DNA from: Curtobacterium sp. MCPF17_002
Lineage (GTDB): Bacteria; Actinomycetota; Actinomycetes; Actinomycetales; Microbacteriaceae
Direction of reading: 5' to 3'
Assembly (NCBI RefSeq): GCF_003234115.2
Contig: NZ_CP126251.1
Span: forward strand, 2,108,001-2,172,000
Length of the DNA: 64,000 nucleotides
Shown here: piece after piece, positions 23,333 to 32,502 of the stretch
Position numbering within the stretch: the first letter of the stretch is position 1
How the letters are laid out: each line of letters begins with the position of its first letter
Notes under the pieces: generated by a model
Told to the model about the DNA's origin: nothing
The model's input: only the letters and a program-made list of their open reading frames with translations
The model's database searches: none
Made by a program: the position numbers and the translations under genes

Positions 23333-23764
23333 GTGACCGACGAGCAGACCCTGACCGGCTCCCCCGAGGGCGTCGCGAAGCTCGCCGAACGCGGCATGGG
23401 CGAACTCGCCGAGAAGATGGGCATGGTCATCACCGAGCTGTCCGCCGAGCGGGCGGTCGGCACCATCCCCGTCGAGGGCAACCGCCAGCCGGTCGGCCTC
23501 CTGCACGGCGGCGCGTTCGTCGTCCTCGCCGAGAGCCTGGGGTCGATGGCGGCCACGGTCCACGCCGGTCCCGGCCGGTACGCGGTCGGCATCGAACTGA
23601 ACGCCTCCCACTCACGGAGCGCCACGAGCGGCCTGGTGACCGGTACCTGCACGGCACTCCACCTCGGCAACACGCTCACCACGCACGAGATCGTCCTCAC
23701 CGACGACCAGGGGCGGCGCTGCTCCACCGTGCGCATCACCAACATGATCCGCGAAGCCCGCTGA
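23333..23764 (+). CDS. Hotdog-fold thioesterase (PaaI/MenI type)
   Basis: The 143-residue protein has the hotdog thioesterase signature VGLLHGGAFVVLAESLGS, where the HGG and the following acidic residue form the active region of PaaI/YdiI-type acyl-CoA thioesterases. The substrate may be DHNA-CoA (menaquinone pathway) or a phenylacetyl-type CoA; the sequence does not decide. The GTG start is preceded by GAAGG about 12 bases upstream. It is divergent from polA and is followed 52 bp later by a VOC protein on the same strand. Confidence 0.88.
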   Translation: MTDEQTLTGSPEGVAKLAERGMGELAEKMGMVITELSAERAVGTIPVEGNRQPVGLLHGGAFVVLAESLGSMAATVHAGPGRYAVGIELNASHSRSATSGLVTGTCTALHLGNTLTTHEIVLTDDQGRRCSTVRITNMIREAR

Positions 23765-23816
23765 CGCGAGCGCTCCACCGAGCCACTGCGCACCGGGCCG
23801 TCACGAAGGAGTGACC

Positions 23817-24200
23817 ATGCCCATCAGCGACTGGAAGATCGAGCTCATCATGGTGCCGGTCAGCGACGTCGACCGAGCCCGCGACTTCTACGAGCGCATC
23901 GGCTTCTCGATCGACCACGACCAGCGCGTCTCCGACGAGCTCCGGTTCGTCCAGGCGACCCCGCCCGGGTCCGCCTGCTCGATCGCGTTCGGCGAGGGGA
24001 TCATGTCCCCGGACGTCGTACCGGGTTCCCTGAAGTCCGTCCAGGTCGTCGTGCCGGACGCCGACGAGGCACTCGCGCACCTGCAGGGCCTCGGCGTCGA
24101 CGCGGTCGGTGTGGACGAGCTGGCGTGGGGCCGGTTCGTCTTCTTCACGGATCCGGACCAGAACGCCTGGACACTGCAAGAGCTCCCGAAGCGCGGCTGA
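23817..24200 (+). CDS. VOC (glyoxalase/bleomycin-resistance fold) protein
   Basis: The 127-residue single-domain protein begins with WKIELIMVPVSDVDRARDFYERIGF, the usual first strand and helix of the vicinal oxygen chelate fold, and ends with GRFVFFTDPDQNAWTLQEL, a typical last strand with the metal-ligand Glu. No specific activity can be given. A GTG lies 6 bases upstream, but AAGGAG overlaps it and is well placed for the ATG at 23817. It is convergent with the GNAT gene, only 9 bp away. Confidence 0.85.
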   Translation: MPISDWKIELIMVPVSDVDRARDFYERIGFSIDHDQRVSDELRFVQATPPGSACSIAFGEGIMSPDVVPGSLKSVQVVVPDADEALAHLQGLGVDAVGVDELAWGRFVFFTDPDQNAWTLQELPKRG

Positions 24201-24209
24201 AGCGCCGGC

Positions 24210-24680
24210 TCAGTCCTCCGGCGGTCGCTGGAGGAGCAGGCGCACATCGCCGAACCCGAGCCGCCGGTAGAGCGTCTCGCCCTCGCTGCTCGAGTGCACC
24301 GACGTCCGCTCGACGCCGAGCTCGTCGGCGACGTCGAGCAGTGCGGTGACGAGCCGCTTCGCGACCCCACGGCCGCGCAGTTCGGGGTGCACGTAGACGG
24401 TCTGCACGTCGGCCGTCAGCCGCCCCCGCGGCCGGTCCGGCGTCGGCGGCCGCGGGACCAGCCCGAGCCACGCCACCCCGAGCACCCGCCCGTCGCGTTC
24501 GGCGACGACGCACCGGTGGGTCTCGGGGTGCGCCGCGGCGAAGGCCGTCATCGCGTCGCGGTAGGCGTCCTGCGTCGCCCCCGGCGTCGCGCCGCCCTCG
24601 TCGACGCTCCACCGCCACCGCAGGTCGGCCACCGCGGGCATGTCGTCCGGCCTGGAGGCACGGATCACCACATCGTCCAT
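24210..24680 (-). CDS. GNAT family N-acetyltransferase
   Basis: The 156-residue protein has GNAT hallmarks: an N-terminal VIRASRPDDMPAVADLRW and the acetyl-CoA-binding loop VHPELRGRGVAKRLVTALL. Substrate unknown. The start is set at the ATG where homology begins; the frame extends upstream only through the repeat-rich intergenic DNA. Codons for RASRPD in the N-terminus coincide with the family A word (24647-24663), although these residues are also common at this position in GNAT proteins. Confidence 0.85.
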   Translation of the reverse strand: MDDVVIRASRPDDMPAVADLRWRWSVDEGGATPGATQDAYRDAMTAFAAAHPETHRCVVAERDGRVLGVAWLGLVPRPPTPDRPRGRLTADVQTVYVHPELRGRGVAKRLVTALLDVADELGVERTSVHSSSEGETLYRRLGFGDVRLLLQRPPED

Positions 24681-24742
24681 GCCGTCAGCCTGCCAGACGG
24701 CCGGCCTGGTCAGCCCGGTCGAGCGCTTCGTGCGACGTCCCA

Positions 24743-24851
24743 CCAGTCGATCGACGCGTGAGTCGTCGGCTGATGCGCCCGCATGAGATGCGTGCGCATG
24801 CTTCGACATCGCACCTGTCGATCGACGCGTGCAGTGTCGGTCGATGCACGC
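24743..24851. repeat. Family C palindromic repeat, diverged pair
   Basis: The segment from about 24794 (GCGCATGCTTCGACATCGCA onwards, with GATCGACGCGTG inside) aligns with the 56-bp repeats at 52305-52431. A partial second copy (CGATCGACGCGTG then TCGTCGG and GATGCGC) lies just before it at about 24743-24782. The rest of 24681-24875 shows no gene. Confidence 0.65.
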
Positions 24852-24875
24852 GCTGGACTGTCGGTCTGGCAGCGA

Positions 24876-24909
24876 CGAACGCCGCCTCCCCGAGGGAAGA
24901 CGGCGTTCG
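24876..24909 (-). terminator. Hairpin terminator after the ANTAR response regulator
   Basis: CGAACGCCG at 24876-24884 pairs with CGGCGTTCG at 24901-24909, with a further CTCCC/GGGA pairing in the loop. It begins about 20 bp beyond the regulator stop codon on the minus strand. Confidence 0.65.
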
Positions 24910-24928
24910 GCGGAGCGTCGGTGAGCGA

Positions 24929-25534
24929 CTACTTCTTGGCGCTGAGCTGCTCGATGATCGCCTTGGCGACGTCGTGCATGGTGAGGCGGCGGTCCATCGA
25001 GGCCTTCTGGATCCAGCGGAACGCCTCGGGCTCGGTGAGGCCCATCTTCTCGTTGAGCAGGCCCTTGGCCCGGTCGACGAGCTTGCGGGTCTCGAAGCGC
25101 TCGACGAGGTCGGCGACCTCGGCCTCGAGCGTGATGATCTGCTGGTGCCGCGAGAGGGCGATCTCGATCGCGGGGAGCAGGTCGTTCGGCGTGAACGGCT
25201 TGACGACGTAGGCGAGGGCGCCGGCCTCGGTCGCGCGCTCGACGAGGTCCTTCTGGCTGAAGGCCGTGAGGAGGACCACCGGAGCGATGTGGTTCTTCGA
25301 CAGCTTCTCGGCTGCGGAGATGCCGTCGAGCTGGGGCATCTTGACGTCCATCACGACGAGGTCGGGACGGAGGTCGGTCGCGAGCTGCACGGCGGTCTCG
25401 CCGTCACCCGCTTCGCCGACCACGTCGAACCCGTTGTCGCGGAGGATCTCCACGATGTCGAGGCGGATGAGCGACTCGTCCTCGGCGACGACGACGCGAC
25501 GGGGTGCTGTTGCAGTTGCTTCTGTGTCACTCAC
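24929..25534 (-). CDS. pdtaR: ANTAR-domain response regulator (PdtaR-like)
   Basis: The 201-residue protein joins a receiver domain (acidic pocket AEDES at 18-22, phosphoacceptor Asp63 in VVMDVKMP, conserved Lys in VVKPFTP) to a C-terminal ANTAR domain (about 145-195, LVDRAKGLLNEKMGLTEPEAFRWIQ). ANTAR proteins bind paired RNA stem-loops and act as antiterminators. The order near polA and rpsA matches Mycobacterium PdtaR, whose kinase PdtaS is coded elsewhere. The GTG start (VSDTEATA) is where homology begins; ribosome site weak. Confidence 0.93.
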   Translation of the reverse strand: MSDTEATATAPRRVVVAEDESLIRLDIVEILRDNGFDVVGEAGDGETAVQLATDLRPDLVVMDVKMPQLDGISAAEKLSKNHIAPVVLLTAFSQKDLVERATEAGALAYVVKPFTPNDLLPAIEIALSRHQQIITLEAEVADLVERFETRKLVDRAKGLLNEKMGLTEPEAFRWIQKASMDRRLTMHDVAKAIIEQLSAKK

Positions 25535-25592
25535 AGGATGCAGCCTACTAGACGACAGCCGTTTGTCCTGAACGGGACTGGCTTGCGATGTT

Positions 25593-25680
25593 CCGTGAGC
25601 ATCTGTTGTACGAGTGGCGGGACGGCGGGTGCCGGTACTGCCCCGAACGCCGTGAGCATCTGTTGTACGAGTGGCGGGAC
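25593..25680. repeat. 31-bp direct repeat duplicating the tRNA-Leu 3' end
   Basis: The same 31 bases occur at 25593-25623 and 25650-25680. Each copy contains the last 15 bases of the tRNA gene (T-arm 3' half, acceptor stem and discriminator) plus 16 bases downstream of it. The copies are 57 bp apart. Duplicated tRNA 3' ends are the usual trace of site-specific integration, but no integrase or island lies between the copies, so this may be a scar or a slippage duplication. Confidence 0.85.
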
Positions 25681-25747
25681 TTGAACCCGCACGCCGTGAG
25701 GCAGAGCATTTTGAGTGCCCCGTGTCTGCCGATTCCACCACACTCGC
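25666..25747 (-). tRNA. tRNA-Leu (anticodon CAA)
   Basis: The minus strand from 25747 gives a full class II tRNA of 82 nt. The acceptor stem GCGAGTG pairs with CACTCGT (with one G-U), followed by a D-arm, an anticodon stem GGGCA/TGCTC around loop CTCAAAA, a long variable arm typical of leucine tRNAs and a T-arm CGGGTTCAAGTCCCG. The anticodon CAA reads UUG. The discriminator is A and CCA is not encoded. Confidence 0.95.
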
Positions 25748-25801
25748 GAGGAGGCCAACAGTACCAGCCCGACCCGCGCCTCCAGGCCGTCACCGACCCG
25801 C

Positions 25802-26989
25802 TCAGCGACCTTCGAGCACCTCGATCGCCGCCACGAGACCGGCCCGTCGCGGCGACCGCCGCGGCAACGCCGCCAGCAGCGCGCGCAGCACGCGCGCATC
25901 CGTGGAGCCGTCCGCCGTCCGGGACCACGCCAGGAGCGCGTCGACGCCGCCGTCGGCGACGACGGCCTCGCGGAACCGGCCGCGCACCCGGTCGCGGAGT
26001 GCGTCCACTCCCGGTGCCGCCGACCCCGGCAGCACCGGACCGGCGTACCGGTCGACGGCCTGGAGGCGCGCCCCGCGGTCGAGCGCGGACAGCACGCCGT
26101 CGACGTCGGTGCGGAGACCGGACACCCGGTACGGGCGCGAGGTCAGGGTCACGCCCGGCGCGGCCGCGGCGAGGACCCGACGCAGGCGGACGACCTCCGC
26201 GCGGAGCGTGACCAGCGCACCGGGGTCGCCCCAGACCGCGAGGGCGAGGTCCTCGGCGGCGAGGCCGTCCGGGTGCGCCGCGAGGACCGCGAGGACCTCC
26301 GAGTGGCGGGCCGAGAGCTGGACGGTCCGGTACTCGGTGCGGAGGGTGGCGACGTCGGTGCCGAGCAGTCGCAGCTCGGCGACCGCGTTGTCCAGCCGCT
26401 GGCCCGCGTGCGGGTGCGCCCCGGGCGGACGGAGCGCGGCGAGGGCGATCTCCGCCTCGGCCGCGGCGACCGTGGCGGTGAGGAGCGGCAGGGTGTGCCG
26501 GTCCACCGCGCGGTCGTCGCCGGTGACGTCGAGCACTCCGACCACCGTGCCGGCTCGGTCGTGCACGGGGACGGCGCTGCAGGACCAGCGCTTCACCGCG
26601 TTCGCGTAGTGCTCCTCCGACCGGATCTGCACCGGGCGGTCGATCCGGAGCGCGGTGCCCGGGGCGCTCGTGCCGACGTGCTCCTCGGCCCAGTCGGCCC
26701 CCGGCACGAAGCCCATGTCCTCGGCGGCACGACGCGCTCCGCGGGCGCCGTCGACCCAGACGAGCCGGCCACCGGCGTCACCGACGGCCACGACGCAGTC
26801 CGCCGACCGGGTCTCGTCGAGGAGGAGCCGGCTGACGACGGGCAGCAGCACCGCGAGCGGACCATCGCGCCGTGCGGCGTCGAGCTGGTCGTGGTCGAGT
26901 GCGAGCGTCGGGACACCGTCCGGGTCGACGCGGGCCGACCGTTCCCAGGACGCGGCGACGAGCGGACGGAGCGACCCGGGAGCGCGCAT
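25802..26989 (-). CDS. GAF-domain transcriptional regulator of aldehyde metabolism
   Basis: The 395-residue protein has an N-terminal sensor region with GAF character (about 60-190: WVDGARGARRAAEDMGFVPG, VPVHDRAGTVVGVLDVTGDD) and a C-terminal winged-helix-like region (about 225-285: ARHSEVLAVLAAHPDGLAAEDLALAVWGD). It resembles the GAF regulators that sit beside aldehyde dehydrogenase and DUF779 genes in actinobacteria, although it lacks the AAA+ domain of AcoR. It follows the DUF779 gene by 77 bp and is probably the local regulator. Part of the family A word lies inside the gene at about 26055-26069. Confidence 0.8.
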   Translation of the reverse strand: MRAPGSLRPLVAASWERSARVDPDGVPTLALDHDQLDAARRDGPLAVLLPVVSRLLLDETRSADCVVAVGDAGGRLVWVDGARGARRAAEDMGFVPGADWAEEHVGTSAPGTALRIDRPVQIRSEEHYANAVKRWSCSAVPVHDRAGTVVGVLDVTGDDRAVDRHTLPLLTATVAAAEAEIALAALRPPGAHPHAGQRLDNAVAELRLLGTDVATLRTEYRTVQLSARHSEVLAVLAAHPDGLAAEDLALAVWGDPGALVTLRAEVVRLRRVLAAAAPGVTLTSRPYRVSGLRTDVDGVLSALDRGARLQAVDRYAGPVLPGSAAPGVDALRDRVRGRFREAVVADGGVDALLAWSRTADGSTDARVLRALLAALPRRSPRRAGLVAAIEVLEGR

Positions 26990-27066
26990 GCGTCCTCCGT
27001 CCGCGTCGCCCGCCGCACCGTCGCGTCGGGGTGGTCGGCCGCGTCGTCGCGGTCGTCGCGGTCAGC

Positions 27067-27461
27067 CTACGTCCGGCGCACGGCCGGGACCAGACCGAGA
27101 TCGGCGAGCTCGGCGTCGTCGAACATCCGCGAGCGGGTGAGGAACCGCTTGCCCTCCGGGACCTCGAGCGAGAAGCCGCCGCCGCGACCGTCGACGACGT
27201 CGATCGTCAGCGCCGTGTACTTCCAGTACTCGAACTGCGACTTCGACATGTAGACCTCGACGGGGGCGATCCCGTCGACCTCGAGCGCCCCGAGGAGCAC
27301 GTCGCCGGGGCCGGTCAGGAACATCCCGACGGGGTAGCACATCGGACTCGAGCCGTCGCAGCAGCCGCCCGATTGGTGGAACATCAACGGCCCGTGCCGT
27401 GCGGCGAGGGAGCGCAGGAGCTCCCCCGCCGCCGGCGTGACGGTGACCCGGTCGGTCGTCA

Positions 27462-27462
<1 letters not shown>
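27067..27462 (-). CDS. DUF779 protein paired with aldehyde dehydrogenase
   Basis: The 131-residue protein is a DUF779 member with the conserved cysteine cluster HQSGGCCDGSSPMCYP (Cys near residues 34, 35 and 42), suggesting metal or thiol chemistry. The family is very often encoded beside acetaldehyde-type dehydrogenases. Its ATG shares one base with the dehydrogenase stop (TGATG), so the two are translated together. The exact role is not established. Confidence 0.88.
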
Positions 27463-29003
<1,541 letters not shown>

Positions 29004-29130
29004 GGTGGACACCTTTCGACGACTCTGTCGGGGCGCTGGATCCGCGCCTGCCCGCACGCTACGTCGGCGGACGTTGCATCCGGTTGCGCGGTACCGTCGA
29101 GACGAGCAGTTCCGACAGGGAGGGGTGCTC

Positions 29131-29670
29131 GTGGATTCTCGTGCCGTCCGGACCTTCCGGGTGTTCGTCGTCGTCACCGCCGTCGTGGCCATCGCCCTCG
29201 GAGTCGTCGCCATCTGCTGGCCGCGCCCGTCGCTCGTCGTCGTCGCGCTGCTCTTCGGCGTCTACCTCGTCGTCGCCGGTGCCCTGCGCGTGTTCGCCGC
29301 CGTCCGCGGGCACGGCACGCCGCCGGCCTGGCGATGGACCTCCGGCGTGGTCGGAGCCCTCGTCGGGGTGGCCGGACTCGTGACCCTGCTGGACCCGGCC
29401 GTGCCGCTCGTGTTCTACGCCGTCCTCGCCGGCATCGGCTTCATCGTCGAGGGCATCGCGTCGCTCGTCGGCGGGTTCGTCGGACACCCGGGTTCGTCGC
29501 GCATCCCGACGGTCGTGAGCGGCGTGCTGTCGATCCTCGGCGGGGTGGTCGTCCTCGTCGCGCCGGGTCTCGCGCTGACGGTCTTCATGGTGTTCTCGGG
29601 CATCGCGCTCATCGTCGTCGGAGCCGCGGCGCTCCTGCTCCTGCCGCCCCGGGCAGCGGTCCGCCGCTAG
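29131..29670 (+). CDS. DUF308 (HdeD-like) membrane protein
   Basis: The 179-residue protein has six hydrophobic segments arranged as paired helices, the pattern of the DUF308/HdeD family, whose E. coli member is linked to acid resistance. The GTG start has AGGGAGG ten bases upstream. It is divergent from the aldehyde dehydrogenase gene and its last 4 bases overlap the 3' end of the convergent VIT1-like gene. Function unknown. Confidence 0.8.
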   Translation: MDSRAVRTFRVFVVVTAVVAIALGVVAICWPRPSLVVVALLFGVYLVVAGALRVFAAVRGHGTPPAWRWTSGVVGALVGVAGLVTLLDPAVPLVFYAVLAGIGFIVEGIASLVGGFVGHPGSSRIPTVVSGVLSILGGVVVLVAPGLALTVFMVFSGIALIVVGAAALLLLPPRAAVRR

Positions 29671-30746
29671 GCGTTCCCCGTCCCGAACAGCAGCCCGAGC
29701 CCGTAGGTGACCGCGGCCGCACCGAACCCGATCGCGAGCTGCCGGAGCGCACGGCGGAGCGGCGAGGCGCCGCTGAGCACCCCGACCACGGCGCCGGTGC
29801 CGAGGAGCGCGATCCCGACGAGGACCGCCGCGACCGTGATCGCGGGCCAGCCCTCGAGCCCCAACAGGTACGGCAGCACCGGGATGATCGCCCCGGAGGC
29901 GAAGAAGCAGAAGCTCGAGATCGCCGCGCTCATGCCGTTGCCGATCGCCTCGTGCTCGTCGACCGGTGCCGTGCTCGTCGTCACGGTGCCGCCGAGGACC
30001 TCGGCCGCGTGCGCCTGCGCCTCCCACTCGCTCATGCCCCGCGCCCGGTAGACCAGTGCGAGCTCGTTGGCGTCGACGTCGAGGTCGGCCACGGCGCTGC
30101 CGGCTTCCGGGTGCGGCGCCGAGGCGGTCAGGAGCTCGCGCTGCGACCGCACCGACACGTACTCCCCCGCCCCCATCGACAGCGCACCGGCCAGGAGCCC
30201 GGCGATGCCGCTCAGCAGGACGAAGTGCCGGTCCGCGCCCGATGCGCTGATGCCGATGATGAGCGCGAGGTTCGACACGAGCCCGTCGTTCGCGCCGAAC
30301 ACCGCCGCGCGGAACGTGCCGGACAGCCGCATCCGGCCGCGGTTCGCGAGGCCGCGGACCACCTCGCCGTGGATCCGCTCGTCGGCCGCCATCCGCGCGG
30401 TCGCGTCCTCGTCGTCGGCGTACGGCGAGCGGTCCTCGGCACGCTGCATGAGCGCGAGCACGAACACCGACCCGAACCGCTTCGCCAGGACGGCGAGCAC
30501 ACGGGTGCGGAGGCTGCCCCGCTGCGGACGCCCGGCATCGTCGCCCAGCAGTTCGAGCCAGTGCTGTTCGTGCCGCCCCTCGGCGTCGGCCAGGGCGGAG
30601 AGGATCTCGCGCTCCTCGCCGTCGCGTCGGGCGGCGAGGTTCCGGTAGACGGCGGCCTCGGCGCGTTCGTCGGCGAGGTACCGCCGCCATCGGCGCACGT
30701 CGGCGCGTCGGGTCGGGGATCCGGTCTGGAGGCTCACAGCACCCAT
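29667..30746 (-). CDS. VIT1/CCC1-type metal transporter with ferritin-like domain
   Basis: The 359-residue protein combines an N-terminal ferritin-like helical domain (about 15-140) with a C-terminal VIT1/CCC1 membrane domain (about 145-359; FGANDGLVSNLALIIGISASG, SMGAGEYVSVRSQRE). The N-terminal part has acidic/histidine motifs EGRHEQHW and DERIHGEVV expected at an iron site. Such proteins are thought to export or sequester iron or manganese. The start is near a short intergenic region before the pyk terminator; the gene appears monocistronic and its 3' end overlaps the DUF308 gene tail to tail by 4 bp. Confidence 0.88.
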   Translation of the reverse strand: MGAVSLQTGSPTRRADVRRWRRYLADERAEAAVYRNLAARRDGEEREILSALADAEGRHEQHWLELLGDDAGRPQRGSLRTRVLAVLAKRFGSVFVLALMQRAEDRSPYADDEDATARMAADERIHGEVVRGLANRGRMRLSGTFRAAVFGANDGLVSNLALIIGISASGADRHFVLLSGIAGLLAGALSMGAGEYVSVRSQRELLTASAPHPEAGSAVADLDVDANELALVYRARGMSEWEAQAHAAEVLGGTVTTSTAPVDEHEAIGNGMSAAISSFCFFASGAIIPVLPYLLGLEGWPAITVAAVLVGIALLGTGAVVGVLSGASPLRRALRQLAIGFGAAAVTYGLGLLFGTGNA

Positions 30747-30832
30747 CCTGCCGTCTCCGGACGACAGCGGGTCACCGCCGGAGCCGCCTGTGGACCACCG
30801 ACGTCGGGTCGCGACCTGTGGAGGGAGAACGC

Positions 30833-30895
30833 GACAGGGCGCGGACCGGAGGCGACGTGCGCGTGGCGCGCCGTGCCTCCAGTCCGCGCCCTGTC
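30833..30895 (-). terminator. Long hairpin after pyk, built from family A arms
   Basis: Bases 30833-30853 pair with 30875-30895 over 21 bp with one mismatch, and the loop holds further inverted bases (GCGCG/CGCGC). The inner arms read GGACCGGAGGC and GCCTCCAGTCC, the family A word. It starts 18 bp past the pyk stop and probably terminates pyk transcription. Confidence 0.75.
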
Positions 30896-30913
30896 GGACG
30901 TCGGACGCTGCGG

Positions 30914-32359
30914 TCAGTCGCGCACGTAGGCCGGCGCGGCCTCGGCGTGGGCGTCACCGACGCGGTGCACGCGGAGGTCGTTCGTCGATCCCTCGATGCC
31001 GGGAGGGGACCCGGCCGTCACGATCACGCGGTCGCCGGGAGCGGCGAGGCCGTTGCCCAGCAGGACGTCGTCGACCTGCGAGAACAGCTCGTCGGTGTGG
31101 GTCTTCCGCTCCACGAGGAACGAGCGGACACCCCACGTGAGCGCCATCCGGCGACGGGTCGCCTCGTTCGGGGTGAACGCGATGATCGGCAGGCCGTGAC
31201 GGAGCCGGGACATGCGGCGGGCGGAGTCGCCGGACTCGGTGAACACGCAGAGGTACGAGGCCTCGGTGAACTCCGCGATCTCGACGGCGGCGAGCGTGAT
31301 GGCTCCGCCGAGGGTGCGCGGCTTGGTGCCGAGCGGGGCGATGCGCTCGAGGCCGTGGTCCTCGGTGGACTCGACGATGCGGGCCATCGTGCGGACGGTC
31401 TGCACCGGGTACTCACCGACGCTCGTCTCACCCGAGAGCATGACGGCGTCGGCGCCGTCGAGGACGGCGTTCGCGACGTCGGAGGTCTCGGCACGGGTCG
31501 GGATCGGCGACGAGATCATCGACTCGAGCATCTGCGTCGCGACGATGACCGGCTTGGCCATCCGGCGAGCGAGCTCGACCGCACGCTTCTGCACGATCGG
31601 GACGGCTTCGAGCGGGAGCTCCACGCCGAGGTCACCACGGGCGACCATGATGCTGTCGAAGGCGTCGATGATCTCCTCGAGCGCGTCGACCGCCTGCGGC
31701 TTCTCGACCTTCGCGATGACCGGGAGGCGCTTGCCTTCCTCGTCCATGATCTCGTGGGCCCGCACGACGTCCGAGGCGTTCCGGACGAACGACAGCGCGA
31801 TGAGGTCCGCGCCGATGCGGATCCCCCAGCGGAGGTCCGCCTCGTCCTTCTCGCTCAGCGCGGGGACGTTCACGGCGACGCCGGGCAGGTTGATGCCCTT
31901 GTTGTTCGAGACGGTGCCGCCGACGACGACCTCGGTGCGGACGCGGACGCCGTCGGTGTCGAGCACGCGGAGCCGGACACGGCCGTCGTCGATGAGCAGC
32001 GGGTCGCCCGGCTTGACGTCCTGCGGGAGGCCCTTGAACGTCGTGCCGCAGATCTCCTTCGAGCCGGGGACGTCCTCGGTGGTGATCGTGAAGACGTCAC
32101 CGACCGCGAGCTCGTGCGGGCCGTCGGCGAACTTCGCGAGGCGGATCTTCGGACCCTGCAGGTCGACGAGGATCGCGACGGGCTTGCCGAGCTCCTCGGC
32201 GGCGCGACGGACGTTGCGGTAGTTGGCCTCGTGGACGCTGTAGTCGCCGTGGCTGAGGTTGAGGCGGGCGACGTCGACGCCTGCCTCGATGATCTCCTTG
32301 ACGGTCTCGTACTCCGACGTTGCCGGTCCGAGCGTCGAAACGATCTTTGCGCGTCTCAA
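30914..32359 (-). CDS. pyk: Pyruvate kinase
   Basis: Pyruvate kinase converts phosphoenolpyruvate and ADP to pyruvate and ATP. The 481-residue protein begins RRAKIVSTLGPATS and contains LNLSHGD, the catalytic-lysine region ITVIAKVEK-like (PVIAKVEKPQ) and the signature IMVARGDLGVELP. The start is TTG: AAGGA lies 7 bases upstream in GAAGGAATCCATTG and no ATG or GTG fits the conserved N-terminus. It is separated from gltD by a strong terminator hairpin, so it is its own unit. Confidence 0.96.
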   Translation of the reverse strand: MRRAKIVSTLGPATSEYETVKEIIEAGVDVARLNLSHGDYSVHEANYRNVRRAAEELGKPVAILVDLQGPKIRLAKFADGPHELAVGDVFTITTEDVPGSKEICGTTFKGLPQDVKPGDPLLIDDGRVRLRVLDTDGVRVRTEVVVGGTVSNNKGINLPGVAVNVPALSEKDEADLRWGIRIGADLIALSFVRNASDVVRAHEIMDEEGKRLPVIAKVEKPQAVDALEEIIDAFDSIMVARGDLGVELPLEAVPIVQKRAVELARRMAKPVIVATQMLESMISSPIPTRAETSDVANAVLDGADAVMLSGETSVGEYPVQTVRTMARIVESTEDHGLERIAPLGTKPRTLGGAITLAAVEIAEFTEASYLCVFTESGDSARRMSRLRHGLPIIAFTPNEATRRRMALTWGVRSFLVERKTHTDELFSQVDDVLLGNGLAAPGDRVIVTAGSPPGIEGSTNDLRVHRVGDAHAEAAPAYVRD

Positions 32360-32423
32360 TGGATTCCTTCGTGGTGGTGGATGGTGCTGGGGTTTCCGCG
32401 CTGTGGGGCCGCGCGGAACGGAA

Positions 32424-32461
32424 CGAGGCCACCAGCACCCTATCGAGTGCTGGTGGCCTCG
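32424..32461 (-). terminator. Hairpin terminator between gltD and pyk
   Basis: A perfect 15-bp stem (32424-32438 with 32447-32461) and an 8-base loop lie about 40 bp after the gltD stop codon, in the direction of transcription. It should end the gltB-gltD message before pyk. Confidence 0.85.
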
Positions 32462-32502
32462 CACTCACGGGACGGTGAGCATCTGGTGGTGACGATCGGT
32501 CA

